Origin: a bacterium
GTDB taxonomy: Bacteria > Pseudomonadota > Gammaproteobacteria > Burkholderiales > Burkholderiaceae_C
Length of the DNA: 36,071 bases
Direction of reading: 5' to 3'
NCBI GenBank assembly: GCA_030824555.1
Contig: JAVBXK010000138.1
Location: 1-36,071, forward strand
Shown here: positions 27,567 through 36,071 of the stretch, piece by piece
Layout of the letters: the number at the start of each line of letters is the position of its first letter
Position numbering within the stretch: position 1 is the first letter of the stretch
The notes under the pieces: generated by a model
Database searches by the model: none
Told to the model about the DNA's origin: nothing
Seen by the model: only the letters and a program-made list of their open reading frames with translations
Made by a program: the position numbers and the translations under genes

Positions 27567-28496
27567 TCAGTGCTTGCGCGAAGCCGACTTGTTTTTGCGT
27601 TGGGGTGCCGCAGGGGTTTCCTCTGGTGTCGGCGGCAGATGTGCGCTTGCAGGTGGGAGTACCAGAACGTGGAGGGCACTGTGAACCTGTGCACTTGGGG
27701 TGCACAGCACGCGCGCGAAGGCTGATTCGGCACGACGCTCTACGCTGCTCACCTTTGCAACGGGCAACCCAGCGGGGTAAATGCCGTCGATGCCACTGGT
27801 GCTCAGGATGTCACCGGTTTGCACGTCTGCATTGCCGGCCATGAAACGAAGTTCCAGCTCAGTGCCGCCCACACCCGGTTGACCATACGCCACACTGCGC
27901 ACGCCTGTGCGTGTGTTGAGCACGGGAATGGCCTGGTCACGGTCGGTCAGCAGCGTGACTTCGGACACCAGCGGGTGGACCCGCGTCACTTGCCCAAGCA
28001 CGCCAGATTCGTCAATGACGGGTGAGCCTGCCACCACGCCATGGGTCATGCCTTTGTCGATGATCACCTTGCGGGTGTAAGGGTCGGCCGCGTCGTAGAG
28101 GACCTGTGCGGCTGCCCCTTGCAGTTCTGGCCGACTGCGCAAGTCGAGCAATGCACGCAGGCGCTGGTTTTCAAGTGTCAGTTCTTCCACCTGAGCCGCG
28201 CGCTCGGATTGCGTGGCAAGCCGCAGTTGTGCCGCGTGTCTTTCGGCTTGCGCAGCTTCCAACGAGGTCATGTATTCGCCCAGACTGCCCACACCGCGAA
28301 CAGGTTGCATCACCAGCCATTGCGCCGGAAACATCAGGGTCATCAGCACGGCGCGGACAGGTTTGACCAGTGCCAGCCGTGTGTCGGCCACCATCAGGAA
28401 CAGTGCAAGCGCACTGAAAAAAAACAGTTTGGACAGTGCAGATGGCCCCTGCTTGAAGAACGGCGGGGGCGTGCGGTCCAGAGTGCCTAAGGGCAT
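27567..28496 (-). CDS. mreC: Rod shape-determining protein MreC
   Basis: 309 aa. MreC links cytoplasmic MreB to periplasmic PBP2. One TM segment lies at about residues 22-38 (LSKLFFFSALALFLMVAD). A coiled coil follows at about 75-117, rich in Ala/Glu/Gln and ending in ENQRLRALLDL. The periplasmic beta-barrel domain contains VIIDKGMTHGVVAGSPVI, GVLGQVTRV, SEVTLLTDRDQAIPV and GDILSTSGIDGIYPAGLP, all typical of MreC. The tail is Pro-rich then basic (RKNKSASRKH). No clear Shine-Dalgarno is visible before the ATG. It starts 103 bp after mreB. Confidence 0.96.
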   Translation of the reverse strand: MPLGTLDRTPPPFFKQGPSALSKLFFFSALALFLMVADTRLALVKPVRAVLMTLMFPAQWLVMQPVRGVGSLGEYMTSLEAAQAERHAAQLRLATQSERAAQVEELTLENQRLRALLDLRSRPELQGAAAQVLYDAADPYTRKVIIDKGMTHGVVAGSPVIDESGVLGQVTRVHPLVSEVTLLTDRDQAIPVLNTRTGVRSVAYGQPGVGGTELELRFMAGNADVQTGDILSTSGIDGIYPAGLPVAKVSSVERRAESAFARVLCTPSAQVHSALHVLVLPPASAHLPPTPEETPAAPQRKNKSASRKH

Positions 28497-28599
28497 GGTG
28501 GGGATGCAGGAGCGAACAAGGTGATACGCCGGCCAGCATGTCGCATGTCAGGCATGGGCATCAGGCTTGGGAAATGTGGTGCCAACGAGGCACGTGCCG

Positions 28600-30005
<1,406 letters not shown>

Positions 30006-30305
30006 ATGTCGCTCACCCCCTCAGACATCTCGCGGATTGCCAACCTGGCCCGCCTGGAGCTCGATGCCGCCCACAGCGAGCGCATGTTGAACCAGCTCAA
30101 CGGTTTTTTTGACATCGTCGGCCAGATGAACGCCGTGGATACCACGGGCGTCGAGCCGTTGGCCCACCCCACCGCCGTGATGGAGCGGGTGGCACTGCGC
30201 TTGCGTGACGACGTGGCCAGCGAGCCCAACCAGCGCGAAGCCAACCAGCAAAGTGCCCCCGCCGTCGAGCGCGGTCTGTTCCTCGTGCCCAAGGTCATCG
30301 AGTGA
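30006..30305 (+). CDS. gatC: Asp-tRNA(Asn)/Glu-tRNA(Gln) amidotransferase subunit GatC
   Basis: 99 aa. GatC is the small belt subunit that stabilises GatA and connects it to GatB. Conserved features are [12 protein letters not shown] near the N-terminus, the [22 protein letters not shown] centre with its VEPxxHP motif, and [20 protein letters not shown] followed by FLVPKVIE at the C-terminus. The start at 30006 ([10 protein letters not shown]) matches the family. The frame is open further upstream, but nothing there resembles GatC. It is first in gatCAB, 8 bp before gatA. Confidence 0.97.
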   Translation: MSLTPSDISRIANLARLELDAAHSERMLNQLNGFFDIVGQMNAVDTTGVEPLAHPTAVMERVALRLRDDVASEPNQREANQQSAPAVERGLFLVPKVIE

Positions 30306-30313
30306 TCCCCTGA

Positions 30314-31837
30314 ATGAGTCATCGAATGAGTACCCCTGAATTGCATCAACTCGGCGTGGCCGAACTGGCCACCAAACTGGCGGCCCGCGAAGTCTCCAGC
30401 ACCGAAATCACCCAGCATTTGCTGGCACGTGCCAAAGCGCACGAAAGCCTGGGCGCCTACCTGGCCCTGGACGAAACTGCCAGTCTGGCCCAGGCCCGCG
30501 CAGCCGATGTGCGGCTGGCAGCAGGCGAACGCACGCCGTTGCTGGGTGTGCCGCTGGCGCACAAAGACATCTTCGTCACCCGCGACTTCCCCACCACCGC
30601 CGGCTCGAAAATGCTGGAAAACTACCGCAGCCCGTTTGACGCCACTGTGGTGGCCAAGCTGGCCGAGGCAGGCATGGTCAACCTGGGCAAGCTCAACTGC
30701 GACGAATTCGCCATGGGCTCGGGCAACGACAACTCGGCCTACAGCCCGGTGCACAACCCCTGGGACCGCGAGCGCATTCCCGGTGGTTCGTCGGGCGGCT
30801 CTGCCGCAGCCGTGGCTGCACGCCTGGTGCCTGCGGCCACCGGCACCGATACAGGTGGCTCCATCCGCCAACCCGCTTCTCTGACGGGCATCACCGGCAT
30901 CAAGCCCACCTACGGCCGCTGCTCGCGCTACGGCATGGTGGCGTTTGCCTCCAGCTTGGATCAAGCTGGGCCCATGGCGCGCAGCGCGCTCGATTGCGCG
31001 CTGCTGCTGTCAGCCATGGCAGGCCCCGATCTGGACCGCGACTCCACCTCGCTGGATCATCCGGTTGAAGATTTTGCTATTAATTTGGGTGCTACTGCCG
31101 CTTTTTCTGAAAGTGCTGGAGGCCAAAAAAGCTTGAAAAATTTGCAGGGCCTGCGCATCGGCCTGCCCAAAGAGTTTTTTGGTGACGGTTGCGCCCCCGG
31201 CGTGCAGGCGGCCGTGCGTGCCGCGCTGGCCGAGTTCGAGAGACTGGGCGCCACGCTGGTGGACATTTCGCTGCCACGCACCGAGCTGTCCATTCCCGTG
31301 TACTACATCATCGCCCCTGCCGAGGCCAGCTCCAACCTCAGCCGTTTCGACGGCGTGAAGTTCGGCCACCGCGCAGCGCAGTACACCGACTTGGCCGACA
31401 TGTACAAAAAGTCGCGCAGCGAAGGCTTCGGTCCCGAGGTGCAAAAGCGCATCATGATCGGCACCTACGTGCTGAGCCACGGCTACTACGATGCCTACTA
31501 CTTGCAGGCACAAAAAATCCGCCGCCTCATTGCGCAGGACTTCCAGCAGGCCTTCACCCAGTGCGATGTGATCGCCGGGCCCGTGTCGCCCACCGTGGCC
31601 TGGAAAATCGGCGAAAAGTCCGACGATCCCGTGGCCAACTACCTGGCCGACATTTACACACTGTCCACCAGCCTGGCGGGCCTGCCCGGCATGAGCATCC
31701 CGGCCGGGTTTGGCGAGCACGGCATGCCCGTGGGCCTGCAGCTCATCGGCAACTACTTCAAGGAAGCGCAGCTGCTGGGCACCGCCCATCAGTTCCAGTT
31801 GGCCACCGATTGGCATACCCGCGCGCCCGTCCTGTAA
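30314..31837 (+). CDS. gatA: Asp-tRNA(Asn)/Glu-tRNA(Gln) amidotransferase subunit GatA
   Basis: 507 aa. GatA is the amidase-signature glutaminase that makes ammonia for transamidation of mischarged Glu-tRNA(Gln) or Asp-tRNA(Asn). The Ser-cisSer-Lys triad is K84 (LAHKDIF), S159 (PGGSSGGS) and S183 ([11 protein letters not shown]). Between HPVEDF (residue 254) and [13 protein letters not shown] (residue 277 on) there are about 22 residues, where the GatA sequences I can recall have about 8. This extra part is encoded by an AT-rich, hairpin-forming stretch listed as element C. The frame stays open and the catalytic residues are intact, so the protein is probably functional. The start may be 30314 or the in-frame ATG at 30326 ([10 protein letters not shown]); neither has a good Shine-Dalgarno. 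Confidence 0.96.
   Translation: MSHRMSTPELHQLGVAELATKLAAREVSSTEITQHLLARAKAHESLGAYLALDETASLAQARAADVRLAAGERTPLLGVPLAHKDIFVTRDFPTTAGSKMLENYRSPFDATVVAKLAEAGMVNLGKLNCDEFAMGSGNDNSAYSPVHNPWDRERIPGGSSGGSAAAVAARLVPAATGTDTGGSIRQPASLTGITGIKPTYGRCSRYGMVAFASSLDQAGPMARSALDCALLLSAMAGPDLDRDSTSLDHPVEDFAINLGATAAFSESAGGQKSLKNLQGLRIGLPKEFFGDGCAPGVQAAVRAALAEFERLGATLVDISLPRTELSIPVYYIIAPAEASSNLSRFDGVKFGHRAAQYTDLADMYKKSRSEGFGPEVQKRIMIGTYVLSHGYYDAYYLQAQKIRRLIAQDFQQAFTQCDVIAGPVSPTVAWKIGEKSDDPVANYLADIYTLSTSLAGLPGMSIPAGFGEHGMPVGLQLIGNYFKEAQLLGTAHQFQLATDWHTRAPVL
31071..31145 (+). repeat. AT-rich hairpin element C inside gatA, translated in frame
   Basis: About 75 bp of clearly different composition within a GC-rich gene. 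The core GCTACTGCCGCTTT pairs with AAAGTGCTGGAGGC around TTCTG at 12 of 14 positions, counting wobble pairs. AT-rich arms flank it (ATTTTGCTATTAATTT and AAAAAAGCTTGAAAAATTT). Read on the minus strand, GGCCTCCAGCACTTT resembles the GCCT..AGCGCTTT core of elements A and B. It encodes roughly residues 253-277 of GatA. Confidence 0.6.
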
Positions 31838-31935
31838 ACACCCCCGCGCTGCCTTCGGCGTCACCCCTTCAAGGGGGGGCGTCACCCGTGGCCTGGCAAA
31901 GCCAGTGCTGCGGTAATTCCCGATGGGGCATTTCG
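31838..31935 (+). repeat. Repeat-like spacer between gatA and gatB (element D)
   Basis: A 134-bp gap splits an otherwise tight operon. It holds CCCC-TTCAA-GGGG (31864-31876) between two copies of GCGTCACC, then the perfect small hairpin CTGGC-AAA-GCCAG (31893-31905), then TTCCCGATGGGGC. This combination looks like a dispersed intergenic repeat of Comamonadaceae, from memory only and unverified. The rest, up to 31971, holds the gatB Shine-Dalgarno AGAGG. Confidence 0.45.
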
Positions 31936-31971
31936 ATTGCAAAGCTTGTGGTTTGAAAGAGGTCATCTGAC

Positions 31972-33456
31972 ATGAACCAGAAAACGAAACCAGAAACGTC
32001 GCTGTTGGTGCGCGGTTACGAAGTCGTCATCGGCTTCGAGACCCACGCCCAGCTGTCCACGGCCAGCAAAATTTTCAGCCGTGCATCCACGGCCTTCGGT
32101 GCAGAGCCCAACACCCAGGCCTGTGCCGTGGACTTGGCGCTGCCCGGCACGCTGCCGGTGATGAACAAGGGCGCTGTCGAGCGCGCCATTCAGTTCGGCC
32201 TGGCCGTGGGCTCGCACGTGGCCGAGCACAGCGTGTTCGCCCGCAAGAACTACTTTTACCCCGACCTGCCCAAGGGCTACCAGATCAGCCAGTTTGAAAT
32301 TCCGGTGGTGCAGGGCGGCAGCGTCGAATTCTTTTTGGGCGACGAGAAGAAGTCCGTCCGCCTGGTGCGCGCCCACCTGGAGGAAGACGCGGGTAAAAGC
32401 CTGCACGAAGACTTCATTGGCCAGTCCGGTATCGACCTGAACCGCGCCGGCACGCCGCTGCTGGAGATCGTGACCGAGCCCGACATGCGCTCCAGCGCCG
32501 AAGCCGTGGCCTACGCCAAAGAGCTGCACAAGATCGTGACGTGGATCGGCATTTGCGACGGCAACATGCAAGAGGGCTCTTTCCGTTGCGACGCCAACGT
32601 GTCGGTGCGCAAGCCCGGTGCGCCCTTGGGTACGCGTCGCGAAATCAAGAACCTGAACTCGTTCAAGTTCATGCAGCAGGCCATCGACTTTGAAATCCGT
32701 TGGCAGATCGAGCAGATTGAAGACGGTTTCGAGATCCAGCAGGCCACTGTGCTGTTCGATCCCGATACCGGTGAAACCCGTGCCATGCGCACCAAGGAAG
32801 ACGCGGCCGACTACCGCTACTTCCCCGACCCGGACCTGCCACCGCTGGTCATCGAGCGCGAGTGGGTGGAGCGCGTGCGGTCCGAGATGGCCGAGCTGCC
32901 CCGCGTGATGGCCGCCCGTTTCATGGCCGACTACGGCTTGCCCGAGTACGACGCCACCACGTTGACCCAAAGCCAGGCCATGGCGGCCTACTTTGAGGCG
33001 GCGGCCAAGGCCTGCAACCAGCCCAAACTGGTCAGCAACTGGGTGATGGGTGAACTGTCGCGTCGCATGAACAGCGGCGACGTGACCATGGCGACGCTGC
33101 CGGTGTCAGCCACTCAGCTGGCTGCGCTGATCGGCCGCATTGCCGATGGCACCATTTCCAACAACGCGGGCAAGCAGGTGTTCGAAGCCCTGTGGGCTGC
33201 AGAGGCTCCCGAAGGCGATGCGTTGGCTCAGGTGGATGGGTTGATTGAAGCCAAAGGCCTCAAGCAGATGAACGACACCGGCGCGCTCGACACCATCATC
33301 GACGAGGTGCTGGCCGCCAACGCCAAGTCGGTGGAGGAGTACCGATCTGGCAAAGAAAAGGCCTTCAACGCCTTGGTCGGCCAGGTCATGAAAGCAAGCA
33401 AAGGCAAGGCCAACCCGGCGCAGGCCACCGAGCTGCTGAAGGCCAAACTGGGTTGA
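31972..33456 (+). CDS. gatB: Asp-tRNA(Asn)/Glu-tRNA(Gln) amidotransferase subunit GatB
   Basis: 494 aa. GatB binds the mischarged tRNA, activates the Glu/Asp side chain by phosphorylation and transfers ammonia delivered from GatA. The N-terminal cradle domain contains [32 protein letters not shown] and the signature [18 protein letters not shown]. Next come [23 protein letters not shown] and [12 protein letters not shown]. The C-terminal YqeY-like tRNA-recognition domain (about residues 340-494) ends in [16 protein letters not shown]. Presence of GatCAB suggests that at least one of Gln-tRNA or Asn-tRNA is made by the indirect route. It closes the operon and converges with the DUF4124 gene. 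Confidence 0.97.
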   Translation: MNQKTKPETSLLVRGYEVVIGFETHAQLSTASKIFSRASTAFGAEPNTQACAVDLALPGTLPVMNKGAVERAIQFGLAVGSHVAEHSVFARKNYFYPDLPKGYQISQFEIPVVQGGSVEFFLGDEKKSVRLVRAHLEEDAGKSLHEDFIGQSGIDLNRAGTPLLEIVTEPDMRSSAEAVAYAKELHKIVTWIGICDGNMQEGSFRCDANVSVRKPGAPLGTRREIKNLNSFKFMQQAIDFEIRWQIEQIEDGFEIQQATVLFDPDTGETRAMRTKEDAADYRYFPDPDLPPLVIEREWVERVRSEMAELPRVMAARFMADYGLPEYDATTLTQSQAMAAYFEAAAKACNQPKLVSNWVMGELSRRMNSGDVTMATLPVSATQLAALIGRIADGTISNNAGKQVFEALWAAEAPEGDALAQVDGLIEAKGLKQMNDTGALDTIIDEVLAANAKSVEEYRSGKEKAFNALVGQVMKASKGKANPAQATELLKAKLG

Positions 33457-33547
33457 TCCCGGGCGTTATCGTCGACTTCCGGGGATAAGGCCCAGCCCAG
33501 CCATTCTCTGCCGTGATCGCAGTGGGTGTGGCGAGGTGGGCCGTGAG

Positions 33548-34255
33548 TCAGCGCGGTGCGGCTGCGGTCCCCAGCAGCTGCTTCAGTCGCGCCAGCTCTT
33601 CGTCGAACCGGGCGTTGATGCGCTTCTTTTCGTCCATCTGATCGGCGACGAGGCGTTTCTGGTTGGCTTGCTGCTCGGCATTGTCCGCAGCGCGGTGCTT
33701 GAGCCAAGCCGGCGCTTTCGCCGGGTCGGCCTTGTAGAACTCCATTTCGTCCTGAATGGACTGCTGTTGTTTGCGCAACGCTCCCCCGCGCTGTTCGATG
33801 ACGACGATGGCGCCGTCCACCAGGCTGAGTTGCTTTTCGCGCTCGGCATCGTGGTGGCGCTGGCTGGGGTAGCGGGCCAGCAGTGCGCGGTCGCGGCGCT
33901 TGGCATCGGCCTCCTTGTTCCTGGCGGCCACTTCCTGCTGGGCAAGCGCCTCGTCACGGGCACGCTCGTCGCCGGTCAGGCTGGGCGGCACGATGCGTTT
34001 TGTGATGCCGGTTGCCGACAACTCCCGCTGTTCGCGGTCCAGGCACTCGGGAATGGGGCGGTCAGACGTGATGCGCCGACCCTTTGCATCCACGCACACA
34101 AAAATGCCGGGGCTGACTGCGCTTGACTGGGCGGCTACCTGGGTACTGAACAGCACCACACACCATGCCGCAGCCAGCCAGCGAAATGACCGGCCTGTGG
34201 GCTGCCAAGCGCAGAGGGGGCGCAGGTTCGGTGACGGCTTCAGTGTGGTGCCCAA
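33548..34255 (-). CDS. DUF4124 domain-containing exported protein
   Basis: 235 aa. A hydrophobic signal-like stretch (WLAAAWCVVLFSTQVAAQ) precedes the DUF4124-type segment IFVCVDAKGRRITSDRPIPE, typical of short periplasmic domains in Beta- and Gammaproteobacteria with no known function. The rest is highly charged and probably helical/coiled-coil (about residues 90-225), rich in Ala, Arg, Glu, Lys and Gln. The start is uncertain. The called TTG at 34255 has AGGA too close, and the frame stays open upstream without ATG or GTG. The true N-terminus may lie nearer the signal peptide. It lies 59 bp downstream of pyrE on the same strand. Confidence 0.75.
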   Translation of the reverse strand: MGTTLKPSPNLRPLCAWQPTGRSFRWLAAAWCVVLFSTQVAAQSSAVSPGIFVCVDAKGRRITSDRPIPECLDREQRELSATGITKRIVPPSLTGDERARDEALAQQEVAARNKEADAKRRDRALLARYPSQRHHDAEREKQLSLVDGAIVVIEQRGGALRKQQQSIQDEMEFYKADPAKAPAWLKHRAADNAEQQANQKRLVADQMDEKKRINARFDEELARLKQLLGTAAAPR

Positions 34256-34314
34256 TTCCTCGCCCTGTATGTGTTGACCGGCCAGCTCGTTCGGCTGGTG
34301 GGTGGTTGCCTGGG

Positions 34315-35049
34315 TCAGGCGGTTGACGTTTCCACGCCGTATCGTTGCCGGTAGGCTTGCACCTTTGCATGGTGCTCGGCCATCGTGGCATTGCCCTGTT
34401 GGTTGCGCGACTGTTCTTCAAGATACTGAAGCAAATCGGTCAGGCGTGCAATGGCGCATACCTTCAAACCCAGGGTTTGCTGGACATATTGAACGGCGCT
34501 GTGGGGCAAATCCGTCAGGGTGCCGTCGGCATCTTTACCGGTCGCCATTTCCTGTCTGTCCAGTGCGATGGCCACGCCATAGGCGGTGGCCCCGGCGGCC
34601 TGGATGAGTGCGATGGATTCGCGTGCGGCAGTGCCCGCACTCATCACATCGTCAACGATCAGCACGCGCCCCTTGAGCGGCGCCCCCACCAGCGAACCAC
34701 CTTCGCCGTGGTCTTTCGCTTCCTTGCGGTTGTAGGCAAAGGGCACGTTGCGTCCCAGCCGTGCCAGCTCGATGGCCACAGCCGCACCCAGCGGAATGCC
34801 CTTGTACGCGGGGCCAAAAATCATGTCGAACTCAAGCCCGCTGGACACGATGCACTGTGCATAAAATTGCGCCAACTTGCCCAGTTTGGCGCCGTCGTCA
34901 AACAGGCCTGCGTTGAAGAAGTAGGGGCTCATGCGCCCGGCTTTGGTCTTGAATTCGCCAAAGCGCAGCACGCCGGCATCCACTGCAAATGCCACAAATT
35001 CCTGGGCCAGGGCATCAGCCTGGGGCGCAGCATTTTTTTGTTCCACCAT
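34315..35049 (-). CDS. pyrE: Orotate phosphoribosyltransferase
   Basis: 244 aa. It converts orotate and PRPP to OMP in pyrimidine synthesis. The PRPP-binding motif is VLIVDDVMSAGTAARES. Upstream are KTKAGRMSPYFFNAGLFDDG, the GPAYKGIPLGAAVAIEL segment and the active-site loop with RKEAKDHGEGGSLVGAPLKG. The C-terminus has a short extension (residues about 210-244, Gln-rich) common in betaproteobacterial PyrE. The ATG at 35049 has AAGGA 8 nt upstream; a longer in-frame start at 35172 would lie wholly antisense to the exonuclease gene and is rejected. Its start codon shares bases with the divergent exonuclease ATG. Confidence 0.96.
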   Translation of the reverse strand: MVEQKNAAPQADALAQEFVAFAVDAGVLRFGEFKTKAGRMSPYFFNAGLFDDGAKLGKLAQFYAQCIVSSGLEFDMIFGPAYKGIPLGAAVAIELARLGRNVPFAYNRKEAKDHGEGGSLVGAPLKGRVLIVDDVMSAGTAARESIALIQAAGATAYGVAIALDRQEMATGKDADGTLTDLPHSAVQYVQQTLGLKVCAIARLTDLLQYLEEQSRNQQGNATMAEHHAKVQAYRQRYGVETSTA

Positions 35050-35851
35050 GGGGAAATCCTTGTTCAAACTGACCAGCCTCAACCTCAACGGCATACGCTC
35101 GGCGACCAGCAAAGGGCTGGAAGACTGGTTGGCAGCCAGCGCGCCTGATTGTATTTGTGTGCAGGAACTCAAAGCCCAGGCGGGAGACCTGAGCGGCCGG
35201 TTCGAAACCCTGGCGGGTTTGACCGGTTACTTTCAGTGTGCCGAGAAAAAAGGCTATTCAGGTGTGGGGGTGTACACGCGCCAGGAGCCCAGCGACGTGG
35301 TCATCGGTTTCGACGGGGGTGAGTTCGATGCCGAGGGCCGCTGTGTCGAGCTGCGGTTTGACACGCCTGCGCACAAACGCTCGATCCTGAGCGTGTACTT
35401 CCCCAGCGGTTCGTCCGGCGAAGACCGGCAGGCGGCCAAGTACCGATTCCTGGCGGTGTTTTACCCCTACCTGATGCAACTGAAAAGCCAGCGCGAGTTC
35501 ATCGTGTGCAGCGACGTGAACATCGCCCACCAGGAAAAAGACCTGAAAAACTGGCGCAGCAACCAGAAGAACAGTGGTTTCTTGCCAGACGAGCGCGCTT
35601 GGATGACCAAGACCCTGACCGACGGTGGTTTGGTGGACGTGTACCGCCAGCTTCATCCCGACACCACCGACACCTGCTACACATGGTGGAGCAACCGGGG
35701 CCAGGCCTATGCCAACAACGTGGGGTGGCGGCTGGATTACCACCTGGCCACACCCGCCATGGCGGCTGCGGCCACTGGGGTGGATATTTTCAAAGGCATC
35801 AAGTTTTCAGACCATGCGCCCATCACGGTCGAGTACGGCTTCACCCTTTGA
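35048..35851 (+). CDS. xth: Exonuclease III family AP endonuclease
   Basis: 267 aa. A metal-dependent AP endonuclease/3'-5' exonuclease of base excision repair. Motifs in order: LTSLNLNGIRS (N14), CVQELKAQ (metal ligand E40), KGYSGVGVYTR, LSVYFPSGS, CSDVNIAHQEKDLKN, SGFLPDERAWM, WRLDYHLAT and the catalytic SDHAPITVEYGF. The order and spacing match the ExoIII/ExoA family. Two starts are possible: ATG at 35048, overlapping the pyrE start and lacking a Shine-Dalgarno, or TTG at 35060, with GGGGA upstream and giving LFKLTSLNLNG. Either way there is no untranslated spacer between the two divergent genes, so its promoter must lie inside pyrE. Confidence 0.95.
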   Translation: MGKSLFKLTSLNLNGIRSATSKGLEDWLAASAPDCICVQELKAQAGDLSGRFETLAGLTGYFQCAEKKGYSGVGVYTRQEPSDVVIGFDGGEFDAEGRCVELRFDTPAHKRSILSVYFPSGSSGEDRQAAKYRFLAVFYPYLMQLKSQREFIVCSDVNIAHQEKDLKNWRSNQKNSGFLPDERAWMTKTLTDGGLVDVYRQLHPDTTDTCYTWWSNRGQAYANNVGWRLDYHLATPAMAAAATGVDIFKGIKFSDHAPITVEYGFTL

Positions 35852-35974
35852 GTTCAAAGGGCAGGGCCAACGGCGCCAGCGCATGTTGCCCTGTGCCCGC
35901 CGTGATGGATGCACAGGGCTTTCCACACAAGCACAGCCCCGAAATTGAAGGCTTTTTTGCCTGATTAGGTACAT

Positions 35975-36010
35975 ACCTCAGACGATCGCAGCGATCGCAA
36001 AGGCTGAGGT
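35975..36010 (+). repeat. Nested inverted repeat near the window end
   Basis: The outer arms ACCTCAG (35975-35981) and CTGAGGT (36004-36010) enclose GATCGC-A-GCGATC (35984-35996), itself a perfect inverted repeat, so a long two-part hairpin or cruciform can form. It lies in the 220 bp after the exonuclease gene. That interval also has AGGC-TTTTTT-GCCT (about 35949-35962) and no gene I can support. The 3' boundary of the region is cut by the window. Confidence 0.5.
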
Positions 36011-36071
36011 TGGGTGAGGGTAGCGGCACGCAACAGCCTGGGGATCATGGCAGGCATGTCAAAGCGGCGAT

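Noticed and set aside
33457-33488. Possible terminator after gatB (GATCCCGG paired with CCGGGGAT)
   Set aside because: The stem needs a bulge, the loop is long and no T-run follows on either strand.
35841-36029. 62-codon minus-strand open frame at the window end
   Set aside because: It crosses the nested palindrome, has no ribosome binding site and shows no recognisable family. It may be chance, and the window ends too soon to judge.

Overview
The window is a GC-rich chromosomal segment of a betaproteobacterium, most likely family Comamonadaceae (order Burkholderiales). The evidence is the gene order tuf - tRNA-Trp - secE - nusG - rplKA - rplJL - rpoBC, the mreBCD-mrdA cluster next to gatCAB, the protein sequences themselves, and short AT-rich intergenic repeats of a kind I associate with Comamonadaceae. 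The genus cannot be fixed from this sequence. There are no insertion sequences, prophage genes, rRNA genes or CRISPR arrays.

Region 1 (1-12401) is the translation/transcription superoperon. It holds the 3' end of tuf, tRNA-Trp(CCA), secE, nusG, four large-subunit ribosomal protein genes and the two large RNA polymerase subunits, and ends in a strong intrinsic terminator after rpoC. RNA structure is concentrated at two control points. One is a terminator-like hairpin directly before the rplJ ribosome binding site and its TTG start. The other is a chain of four hairpins between rplL and rpoB, where ribosomal protein and polymerase output must be uncoupled.

Region 2 (12497-24785) is accessory and rich in membrane proteins: a DedA protein (minus strand), alanine racemase, an RND efflux adaptor and pump, a small cysteine-bearing DUF2892 membrane protein, a SLAC1/TehA-type anion transporter, an MFS transporter, a GMC flavoprotein oxidoreductase and a TSUP (TauE/SafE) transporter. 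The RND operon has an unusually clear promoter (TTGTAC, 17 bp, TATACT) with a TACCCC-TG-GGGGTA palindrome in its spacer. This resembles operators of the CsoR/CstR/RcnR (DUF156) repressor family. Together with DUF2892, SLAC1 and TSUP genes it suggests, as inference only, a metal- or sulfur-stress response. This is the best candidate here for an under-described system.

Region 3 (24820-29643, minus strand) is the cell-shape operon mreB-mreC-mreD-mrdA (PBP2). The rodA gene that often follows mrdA is absent; a convergent TSUP gene sits there instead.

Region 4 (30006-33456) is gatCAB, encoding the Glu/Asp-tRNA amidotransferase. gatA carries an AT-rich, hairpin-forming, in-frame segment that looks like a dispersed repeat read as protein. 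A second repeat-like sequence separates gatA from gatB.

Region 5 (33548-36071) has a DUF4124 protein and pyrE on the minus strand and an exonuclease III family gene on the plus strand. The pyrE and exonuclease starts overlap head to head on the same CATG, leaving no intergenic promoter region between them.
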